Positions 54,874 through 62,339 of a stretch of DNA of 64,000 bases are shown piece by piece; positions within the stretch are counted from its first letter, which is position 1; every line of letters begins with the position of its first letter. This stretch comes from Hermatobates lingyangjiaoensis. Lineage: Eukaryota; Arthropoda; Insecta; Hemiptera; Hermatobatidae. The position numbers and the translations under genes are program-made. Location: contig JAPFBL010000240.1 in the NCBI GenBank assembly GCA_026182355.1, forward strand, positions 186,001-250,000, read 5' to 3'. The notes beneath the pieces are model-generated. The model saw only the letters and a program-made list of their open reading frames with translations, was not told the origin of the DNA and searched no databases.

Positions 54874-54916
54874 GACTAAGATCTTTCAACCGTAACAAGC
54901 GGTCTTCGTCAGAGTC
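54874..54916 (-). ncRNA. Hammerhead ribozyme core, family F1 (left)
   Basis: Minus strand: GACT, CTGACGA (54912-54906), AG, stem II ACCG with CGGT (4 bp, 7-nt loop), T, GAAA (54887-54884), palindrome GATC, TT, AGTC pairing with GACT. Confidence 0.75.
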
Positions 54917-54946
54917 AAAAACCCAACTCCCCAAAACCCAACAGTT

Positions 54947-55007
54947 GGGTTTTTGACTCTGACGAAGACCGCTTGTTACGGTTGAAAGATCTTAGTCTTG
55001 TTTTCCC
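54947..55007 (+). ncRNA. Hammerhead ribozyme core, family F1 (right)
   Basis: GGG (54947-54949), GACT (54955-54958), CTGACGA (54959-54965), ACCG (54968-54971) with CGGT (54979-54982), GAAA (54984-54987), GATC (54988-54991), TT, predicted cleavage after 54993, AGTC (54994-54997), CCC (55005-55007). Stem I thus has an inner 4-bp helix, an internal loop and an outer 3-bp helix. Confidence 0.77.
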
Positions 55008-55060
55008 ATTTCTTATTGTGGTTTGATCATTGATTATTGTTTCACGTGTTTATGTAAAAT

Positions 55061-55099
<39 letters not shown>

Positions 55100-55109
55100 T
55101 ATTTGATCA

Positions 55110-55267
55110 AACCCAGTTGTTGGGTTTGACAGAGTTGACTGTCGTCCCTCCATCAATTCACTTCTTCTCCTGAGGTGACCGCCATTACGGTCGAAATATT
55201 GAAAAGTGAGTCTTTGTTATGTTTCAGTTTATGTGTCACTGTTTATGGTAAGTATATATATATATAA
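55110..55267 (+). repeat. F9 unit followed by (TA)n
   Basis: A short 5' part with TTGACTGTCGTCCCTCC, an F9 ribozyme, and about 55 nt to the TA array at 55253-55267. The tail GTTTCAGTTTATGTGTCACT resembles the arms of 54409-54526. Confidence 0.75.
55158..55210 (+). ncRNA. Hammerhead ribozyme core, family F9
   Basis: CACTT (near 55160), CTGAGGT (55170-55176), stem II GACCG-CCATTA-CGGTC (5 bp), GAAA (55193-55196), TATT, then GAAAAGTG whose AAGTG pairs with CACTT. The last core base is T rather than A. Confidence 0.65.
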
Positions 55268-55321
55268 TACTGTTTCTTAATTTCTATCAGATATTTATTT
55301 GTCATTAGATATATATGTTTA

Positions 55322-55497
55322 ATGATCAAAGCACAATAAGCAATGGGAAAACAAGACTAAGATCTTTCAACCGTAACAAGCGGTCTTCGTCCTTAAGGTT
55401 GAAAGATCTTAGTCTTGTTTTCCCATTTCTTATTGTGGTATGATCATTGATTGTTATTTCACGTGTTTATGTGAAATCTTTTTATATATATATATAT
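55322..55497. repeat. F1 palindrome, truncated at the ribozymes
   Basis: GATCAAAGCACAATAAGCAA and its complement form arms meeting near 55394. The minus core ends at GACGA; the plus side starts at AAGGTTGAAAGATCTTAGTC. A TA array follows at 55485-55497. Confidence 0.85.
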
Positions 55498-55611
55498 GTT
55501 TATGAACTGCTTAAGAAGTATGTTTCTTATGTAATCATTTTCATTAATTTCTTATTGTTTATTTTAAAACTGTACTATATTTATTGATTTATTAATAAAG
55601 ATTAAAAAATT

Positions 55612-55795
55612 TAATTCTATACTGGGAGTCCTAATTTTTATTTAACTCAACTGTATTTAGAGTAGGCATCTTTACGAGTACCTGACATCGTACAGTACTG
55701 GCATAAGACGTGCTCAGATTTATGCACTTCACGCGTGAATATCAAGTTCCAGAAGGGGTATCGAATCGCGTATCTACCACTCCCCTTAAACCTTA
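55612..55795 (-). repeat. SINE, head-damaged
   Basis: Minus strand: GGTAGATACGCGATTCGATA (worn B box), CACGCGTGAAGTGCATAAAT, GTACGATGTCAGGTACTCG, ATGCCTACTCTAAATACAG and AGGACTCCCAGTATAGAAT. Neither diagnostic tail is complete. Confidence 0.8.
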
Positions 55796-56327
55796 GTTTA
55801 GTAAGAATGATAATCACTGAATTGTGTCATCTACTATCGAATCTTGTTTAGAAAGTTATTTAGATGTAAAAGAGTCAGGAGCAGGTCTTTGGTAGAAGGG
55901 TGATACTACAGTGATTGGTTTTCTAAATAGATTTAGTAGCTCAGATTTTAGGGTGAACGTCACACTGAATAGTATTTTAATATATTTTCCGGAATGCCCT
56001 TAAAATATTTCTTACAGAAATAAGGTAGTCCACGCACATAAGAATGGTATATGTGCTTTGTATAATACTCATTTAGGGTTGTTGTCGCGGTATTTGTGAG
56101 TTTTGCCTACCTCAGATAAAACAGCATTATTTTCAAGTATGGTACCTATTATTTTCAAGTATTTACTATGAATATACCTACAGTAGTTGAATTTTATTCT
56201 CTACAAGTACAGGTACACTTATATAGAACAACCAAATATAGTTAGAAATGGGTGTGATTATTTTATATATATATATAGTTCAATATAGACAAAGAAACAT
56301 AGCAAAATCAAAAGAACACACTTACAG

Positions 56328-56361
56328 TTTCTAATTTTCTGTTTGAACCGTCTTCAGGAGA
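56328..56361 (-). ncRNA. Hammerhead core, family F8 (left)
   Basis: Minus strand: TCTC, CTGAAGA (56357-56351), weak stem II, GAAA (56339-56336), ATTA, then GAAAC where the right copy has GAGAC, so stem I is one pair shorter. Confidence 0.58.
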
Positions 56362-56450
56362 GATAACAGAGGGAAACCAAGCGCACTGGTTCAGAGACGG
56401 TTGGAGACTCCAACCGTCTCTGAACCAGTGCGCTTGGTTTCCCTCTGTTA

Positions 56451-56489
56451 TCTCTCCTGAAGACGGTTCAAACAGAAAATTAGAGACTG
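56451..56489 (+). ncRNA. Hammerhead core, family F8 (right)
   Basis: TCTC (56453-56456), CTGAAGA (56457-56463), a weak stem II (GTT/AAC with a tight loop), GAAA (56475-56478), ATT, A, predicted cleavage after 56482, GAGA pairing with TCTC. Confidence 0.6.
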
Positions 56490-56999
56490 TAAGTGTGTTC
56501 TTTTGATTTTTCTATGTTTCTTTGTCTATATTGAACTATATTTGTCCGCTTTGGATCGTATTTCCAACGAAAAAGTATATATATGCGAGAGTTTAATCAA
56601 AATTACAATATTTATTTTACTTGTTGAGATTTTTTATACTGAGTCACATTTTGCAAAACAGTTAGTAAGAACTTATTCTGCAGAGAGTTTCAGCGAATAC
56701 AAGTATCTGACGTCATAAAAATACAAAATTAATAAGTCCGAAGGCCATAGTTACTGTAACTAGTGGGGGGGAGCTAATAGACAATACAACAGCATCATTT
56801 GAGAAAATGACCGTAAACTATTATGATAAAAATGACGAAAGAATTCTGGGAAACTTTTTTTTTTTTTTTTAGTTTCTCTATTTAAACAAATCACTGTTTA
56901 TCTAATTATCAAGTTTAAAATAAACTAGAAGAAGGATAAAGAGGATGATTATTAAGGGGCTTTTTGACAGCCGGTTAGGGCAAACGTCCGGCAGAAAAC

Positions 57000-57235
57000 C
57001 TCAAGAGCAATAACGGTGAACATGTTAATAGAATTATAATAGCTCGTGTTTGGAAGAGGGTCTAATCTGTTCATTAGTTCATCTAGTCAAGGGTGCTCCG
57101 CGAGCTAAAAATAGAAGAGACACTCATTAGTGGAGGAGACATCCGCCTGCCCACTATTTTCATATCTGCTGCTTTTCCAGTCGACTTCAAGTCCTTAAAC
57201 CAGTAACGAGGTGCTAACCTCCCACACCTAGGTCA
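57000..57235. other. Complex, less AT-rich unique sequence
   Basis: The stretch from about 56960 has balanced composition, CCGG and CGCG dinucleotides, a GCCGG/CCGGC pair around 56970-56995, and no relative in the window. A frame or RNA gene is not evident. It could be a conserved regulatory element (inference only). Confidence 0.35.
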
Positions 57236-57925
57236 CATTTTTTTTCAAACTGACACATTATTATGTTTTTAAACTTTTTTTTTTTTTTAATTTCAATTAT
57301 GTTTAACCTTCAAGGAATATAATTTTATATTACTGAGATATTTTGTACTAAAATTAACTGTTATTTATATTATTGGGATTTAAAATTTATTCAATAAATT
57401 AAAACTGTTCTTAAGGTATGCAATAATTCGTTGAACCTCTTGCCATGTCAAAGATGATTATACGAGTTACGTATTCTACGAGTATATAGTTACTCAGGTA
57501 GTGTTTCATACTCCGCAACACCTGGTCTCTTCATTTCTGTGTTCATTTGACGATTTACCAAACATTTTCTGAAACAGAATACTCATTGAATCTTGAAAGT
57601 TTAGTTATAGAACTAGCCTGTCCAGTTTTAAGTCTTATTGACGACTTGGTCATATTTTGTTCCCCCTCTGAGAGTTCCCGGGGCAAGAAAATACAGCAAA
57701 TCTTGTCTATTTGCACGATATGCAACATAAAAAAATTACTTGAATATTCCGTAATTATTTTTATAATTTCTATTATAATTCTGTTCTTTTCATTAAATGA
57801 TATTTTAACTTAGATAACATACCTACAAGTTTTACTTTAACCTTAAGAATGCAGGTATTAAAATATTTAAGAATACATTTTTTAAATATTTTCGATGATT
57901 AATAAGAAAATATATTTTAATTTTG
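57236..57925. other. AT-rich spacer
   Basis: An 88-codon frame at 57547-57813 shows no recognisable domain. A T run lies near 57277. Confidence 0.5.
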
Positions 57926-57970
57926 TTTGTAGACTAAAAAGCCAATGAAATGGTCCCCACATATAAAAAT

Positions 57971-58024
57971 TTAATGGTACAAACAACGCGTTTCGAACAC
58001 GTAGTGTTCTTCCTCAGGCATTAA
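57971..58024 (-). ncRNA. Hammerhead ribozyme core, family F2
   Basis: Minus strand: TTAATGC, CTGAGGA (58017-58011), GAACAC-TAC-GTGTTC, GAAA (57994-57991), CGCG, TT, G, bulge, CATTAA. Complete fit to the F2 consensus. Confidence 0.78.
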
Positions 58025-58060
58025 CTAATGGTGAGTGTCTGTGGTACAACTCACCCTTAG

Positions 58061-58114
58061 TTAATGCCTGAGGAAGAACACTAGGTGTTTGAAACGCATT
58101 GTCAATACCATTAA
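58061..58114 (+). ncRNA. Hammerhead ribozyme core, family F2
   Basis: TTAATGC (58061-58067), CTGAGGA (58068-58074), GAACAC-TAG-GTGTTT (last pair changed to G-U), GAAA (58091-58094), CGCA, TT, G, bulge, CATTAA. Confidence 0.73.
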
Positions 58115-58417
58115 ATTTTTTTATGTGGATACAGTTTCATTAGCTTTTTACCCTACAATGAGTAAATACCACATAATAACTGATTGCACTACGTTAGAAT
58201 TAATTTTTATTTATTAAGTACAACTTATAAAACAATTAACTTATGTAAACAAACAGTTATTTTTTCATAATTATTAACAAGTTTGTCAAATGTTATTAAT
58301 ATGTTAATTTATGTAATAATTATATTAAACTTATTAATAGAATTATTTTTATAAACTAACTATAAACCATTAGAATAATAATTAATTAGAAAGTACATCA
58401 ATGCAAAAAACCATATA

Positions 58418-58522
58418 ATAAGTAAATACCATATAATATTAGCCACTATGTACTCATCGTAGGGTAAAATACCATGTAATACTAGCCAATGTGTCTTATT
58501 GTAGGGTAAATACTACATAATA
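58418..58522 (+). repeat. Tandem F2-tail-like units
   Basis: ATACCATATAATATTAGCCA followed by CGTAGGGTAAA is repeated as ATACCATGTAATACTAGCCA with TTGTAGGGTAAA. Both resemble the F2 tail words GTAAATACCACATAATAAC and TTGTAGGGTAAA. Confidence 0.65.
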
Positions 58523-58524
58523 AG

Positions 58525-58625
58525 ATTTATCCACCTTCCGTGCGAGAGCCAGAGTGGCTATTGTACCCCGTACCTACCAGTTATGTGTCGAACACACGTT
58601 GCCACTGAGCTAACCTAGCCTCTAT
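58525..58625 (-). repeat. SINE head fragment
   Basis: Minus strand: GAGGCTAGGTTAGCTCAGTG (A box), GGTAGGTACGGGGTACAAT (worn B box), then GGAAGGTGGATAAATC. The body is lost. Confidence 0.7.
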
Positions 58626-59047
58626 GTAAGCTATTTCTCAGAGAGAATGAAAGACTTCCATACAATCTATGTACAATGTCAGCATCTCATTAATGATCTC
58701 AACAGTAATAAACATTATGGATATGCCATGCTAAATTTACCCGGTTTATAATTTGCAAAAGCTAAAATCTGAGTCAATTTCCATAAATATATATAGTTCA
58801 TTAATTAAATTAGCCATATATTCCAATCTCAAAACAGAAGTGAACTGTTATGAGTGGGACTTGGAAGAATCAAACAGTTATAGTGAATTAGTTGTTTGCA
58901 GCATACTATTTTAACATATGCTACCAGATGTGAAGACAAATCTTTATACACAGAACCACTAGTTTGTATGTCTCTACAATGTGTTTGTGATTAATAAAAC
59001 AAAAATTGTAGGGAAAAATCTAATGAAATGGTCTCCACATATAAAAA

Positions 59048-59102
59048 TTTAATGATATAAACAACGCGTTTCGAACACGTAGTGTTGTTCCTCAGGCATT
59101 AA
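59048..59102 (-). ncRNA. Hammerhead ribozyme core, family F2
   Basis: Minus strand: TTAATGC, CTGAGGA (59095-59089), stem II AACAC-TAC-GTGTT with an outer C-C mismatch, GAAA (59072-59069), CGCG, TT, G, bulge, CATTAA. Confidence 0.73.
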
Positions 59103-59147
59103 CTAAGGATGAGTGCCTCTGAATAAGAATAAGGCACTCATCCTTAG

Positions 59148-59201
59148 TTAATGCCTGAGGAACAACACTACGTGTTCGAAACGCGTTGTTTATATCATTA
59201 A
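59148..59201 (+). ncRNA. Hammerhead ribozyme core, family F2
   Basis: TTAATGC (59148-59154), CTGAGGA (59155-59161), AACAC (59164-59168) with GTGTT (59172-59176), GAAA (59178-59181), CGCG (59182-59185), TT, predicted cleavage after 59187, G, seven-base bulge, CATTAA (59196-59201). Confidence 0.75.
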
Positions 59202-59584
59202 ATTTTTATACGTGGAGACCATTTCATTAGAGTTTTACCCTACAATTAGTAAATATCACATAATAACTGATTGCACTACATTAGAATTAAAACAAAAATA
59301 TATAAGAAGTTATAGAAAAGTTCATCTTTAAGATGGACAAATCGAAAACCTGTTTTTGTGATCTCAACAATCTACATGGTAAAACCAGTTCACTTGTTTG
59401 TTGTTTTTGTTCATAAAATAAATTTCTTATGATTTATTGTTTACAAAGAAATTGATTACAATATCAATATTATTTTGAACGTTACGGCTACAAACATAAT
59501 TATCATTTTAATGATTATGTTAATAAACAAAGGTTCTTGGATTGAGGAAGTTAAAGCACATAGTGCTCAACTGTGATATTTTTG

Positions 59585-59770
59585 CTTTAGAAACGGTTAA
59601 AGTCTAAACCACAGTAAGAAATTAGAAAAATTATTAAGATCTTTGAACCAAAGTTAGTGGTCTTTGTCAGAGTTCACTCATCAGTTGGACTCTGACGAGA
59701 CTACTGATTTCTTACAGTTAATTTGGACGTTGATTTTCACGTATTTATTATTGTGAAATCTTTTTATTTA
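59585..59770. repeat. Degraded F1 inverted pair
   Basis: GTCTAAACCACAGTAAGAAA and, at the right, the tail TTTCACGTATTTATTATTGTG then AAATCTTTTT. The minus core reads CTGACAA with stem II ACCA-TGGT and CAAA in place of GAAA. The plus core keeps CTGACGA at 59691-59697 but has lost its stem II. Confidence 0.75.
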
Positions 59771-59774
59771 ATAA

Positions 59775-60825
59775 TGATGAATAATTCGCATTTAAAATGA
59801 AATAAAAAGAAAAAAACAACAGAATGAAAAAGAAGTCTAATTGACTACAAATATTAGCAGAAATTGTTTTTGCTACCCGTTTCAATATAACCTTATTCAT
59901 CCTTCTCTTATTAACGCAAGACATATTTTATGTCAATGGAAAAAAAAATTGCGCACTATTAACCTAATCAAAATACAGACATATAAATAAAAGTTTAAAA
60001 CGACTATAAATTACTATTGATAAATGGGAAAACAAAATTAAAAAAAAAACTTGAAATAATTAAAACAGAAAATTTTTAATTGGTAGTTTTGATCTTGACA
60101 AGGTGTTCTAGAGCTAATCTGTCGACAAAGTTCGAAGATTATTTCTTTGAAAAAAGACTGAAAAGGAAGAATTAAGATAAGACAGGCTTGCCAACTGTAC
60201 AATTAATTTGAAATTGATGTAGAAGTCTGATTCATATTTTTTTTTGGCCTTTTTTTTTTTTGAAGGTCGTGACTGAACTTCTTTTGCAATTAGTTGTTCT
60301 GATTTGTTGTTTTTTTTAAAACTTAATCTATTTGTAGTAACCGCTTAACTCTTTGGCGTTAATTATAATTTTTAACTTCCCGTTTTTATTAATATTTTTT
60401 TGTTTTTATTCATAAACTATTCAGTTTGACTATACTACTAGTTCACTACTTGTGAACCAAGGTGACTTAGCAATCATAGTAATGCTAAAACCAGTGAATT
60501 AAGAATTGTTATACTAATATTATAAATCATAAAAGATATATTACTAATGCGACTTAAGAATATAGTTAGTAATTTTGGTAATTTTTATTTGTATAGAAGA
60601 CTAAAGTTATTTTAAGACTTAACATTATTTTCGATAATATCTCGAAATTTACTATGCCAAAGATAATTAAAGGTATTAACTAATTTGTAATTTACAAAAA
60701 AAAATCCTGTAAAACAAAAAAACAATGGAAGTGAACAATTTTAAGAAAAAAATGTGTGAATAATTTTCATGTTAATTATCTGTAAAAAAATTTTTTAAGT
60801 AAATATATTGAACTATAAATTGAAT
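59775..60825. other. AT-rich spacer, no feature recognised
   Basis: No gene or element found. Confidence 0.5.
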
Positions 60826-60827
60826 AA

Positions 60828-60922
60828 CACGTGAAGTGGGTATCGAACCCCCGTAACTACCAGTTCAGAGGCAAGCGGCAAGCACGTTAACCACGTTAAC
60901 GGCAGCAAGTCAACCTGGCCTC
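60828..60922 (-). repeat. SINE head fragment
   Basis: Minus strand: GGCCAGGTTGACTTGCTGCC, a small duplicated AACGTG segment, CTTGCCTCTGAACTGGTAG, GGGGGTTCGATACC (B box) and CACTTCACGTG. The body is missing. Confidence 0.7.
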
Positions 60923-60924
60923 CT

Positions 60925-61476
60925 TCTCTGAGGTATCTTCCTATATATAAATTAAAAATATTATCCTGATATGTTGATTTCAATCGAACATTTGAAAATT
61001 GAAAAGCGACAACTAAATTAAAAATTCAATACTGGTAATGTTTCAATGAACTTTTATTGTTAGGCGTATATCTTTGAATATATCTTTTTTGGAGTAAAAT
61101 TTATGGGTGCTTATCCACACTAAGGATGAGGATTCAATAAAGATGGGAGGGGTAGATTGTGGGACTGTAATAGCAGATGTTTTGACTGATCGGTATCATG
61201 GCAAGAGCCACGTGATGCAGGCATTAATGGCCCTGGCTTAAGTAGCCTTATCATGGGGAATTCTATAAGACCATATGTAAACTTTATATTAAGGGGGTTT
61301 ATTTCAGTTGTTACTCTCAATCGACATATATCTTATTGTGAAGGGCTTAAGAGGTAAGCAAAGCAATCACACACCTAATCATTACTAAGACAAGCAAACC
61401 TATCATTAATAAAATGACAGGTAACAAAACTCTATTAATAACTCTATTATCTTCTTCTAATTGATATTCGAATATC
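60925..61476. other. Spacer with a less AT-rich patch at 61100-61260
   Basis: The patch includes a 66-codon minus-strand frame without a known domain. Nothing else noted. Confidence 0.45.
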
Positions 61477-61803
61477 GGGGGAAAGGTTAGCTCAGTGGCT
61501 AACATACTTGCCTTTACTGATAGGACTGGGGTTCGATCCTCACCTGGCCCTCGATTTATTCATGCGGGAGGTGAATAAATCTGAATACGTTGTCCCTCGG
61601 AGAAGGACGTTAAACCGTCGTTCCCGAGCCTGTACGATGTAAGGTTCTCGTTAAAGATCCCTACTCTAAATACATTTGAGCTAGGCAAAATTTAGGACTC
61701 CCACTGTAAAATCAATCTTCATTGTGTGGTATCACAAAGGGTCAATGCTCGGCCTACGTGTGTTCCCTTGTGGGACTACCACTGCAACCTAACTTAACCT
61801 AAT
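61477..61803 (+). repeat. tRNA-derived SINE, subfamily A, full length
   Basis: A box TTAGCTCAGTGG at 61487-61498 and B box GGTTCGATCC at 61530-61539 are intact, as in a polymerase III promoter. The head ends at CACCTGGCCCTCG. The body has GTTAAACCGTCGTTCCCGAG, CCTGTACGATGTAAGG and TTAAAGATCCCTACTC; the end reads TGTGGTATCACAAAGGGTCA and then GCAACCTAACTTAACCTAA. The head looks derived from a tRNA, but no acceptor stem pairs, so it is not a tRNA gene. Confidence 0.95.
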
Positions 61804-61944
61804 ACATATTCTTGTAAATGATAAGTAAGTTTTTAAGAAAGCATATCTCTTTACATCTTCTGTGTAGTTCTTTCAAAAATACGAACATTTTTGTGTGCAT
61901 ATTACTGTATTATTTTTACAAAAGTTTTGGGCATTTCTGTAGTT

Positions 61945-62325
61945 TAGTGTTTCTCAAACTTTTTTTCTTCTGGGCGCACCTATGAAATAACCAATGCTTT
62001 GGAGCGCATCACAGATTTTAATATAGAAAGTTTTGTCCTGAAATTTGAATATAGGAAAATGATGGAAAATTAAAAGGAATAGTTTTTAAGAGAGAGAGAT
62101 CAGTAACAAATGATGTAAACTCCCAAGGAAAGGAAAAGAGAAAGTATTATCCATCGGCGCTTAAAAATGAAAGAAATTTACATTCTAGATCAAAATATGA
62201 AGACTTGATTCAGTCTTGTAAACCATTGGTGTTTCTAAAATAAATGAAAATGATACAAATTTTTAAAATATAAATCTGTTATATAAATGTAATCGTCCTT
62301 TATCTTGGGCCGTTTGGAAACTCTG
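61945..62325. mobile_element. Non-autonomous hAT-type element
   Basis: Left end TAGTGTTTCTCAAAC and right end, read inward, CAGAGTTTCCAAAC are imperfect inverted repeats of the CAGNGTTTCTCAAAC kind. The flanks CTGTAGTT (61937-61944) and CTCTAGTT (62326-62333) are an 8-bp duplication with one change. The left subterminal text TCTGGGCGCACC is typical of such elements. No coding capacity. Confidence 0.8.
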
Positions 62326-62339
62326 CTCTAGTTTATAAC

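Larger units (their letters stand above)
54841..55094. repeat. F1 inverted pair ending in (TA)n
   Basis: Arms 54841-54921 and 54944-55027 are almost perfect reverse complements around a CCCCAAAACCC spacer. The ribozymes point outward. The right arm continues with TCACGTGTTTATG and the TA array at 55064-55094; a shorter TA array abuts the left end (54830-54840). Confidence 0.93.
56278..56535. repeat. Perfectly centred inverted pair, family F8
   Basis: The two 129-bp arms, GTTCAATATAGACAAAGAAA at the left and its complement at the right, meet almost without a spacer near 56406. The ribozymes point outward. The left end abuts a TA array (56265-56277). The text GCGCACTGGTTCAGAGACGG near the centre is shared with no other family, but CGCTTGGTTTCCCTCTG resembles F7. 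Confidence 0.95.
57930..58196. repeat. F2 inverted pair
   Basis: The arms contain AATGAAATGG, CGCGTTTCGAACACG and their complements around a short centre (GTGTCTGTGGTACAACTCAC). The right arm ends in the full F2 tail to TGATTGCACTAC. Confidence 0.92.
59007..59288. repeat. F2 inverted pair with 11-bp target duplication
   Basis: AAAACAAAAAT at 58996-59006 and 59289-59299 flanks the element. The left arm starts at TGTAGGGAAAAATC and is shorter than the right arm, which keeps the entire tail to the GCACTACATTAG end. The asymmetry looks like 5' truncation. Confidence 0.9.

Noticed and set aside
61487..61560. tRNA gene
   Set aside because: The A and B boxes are good, but the acceptor stem does not pair and the sequence continues into a SINE body repeated through the window.
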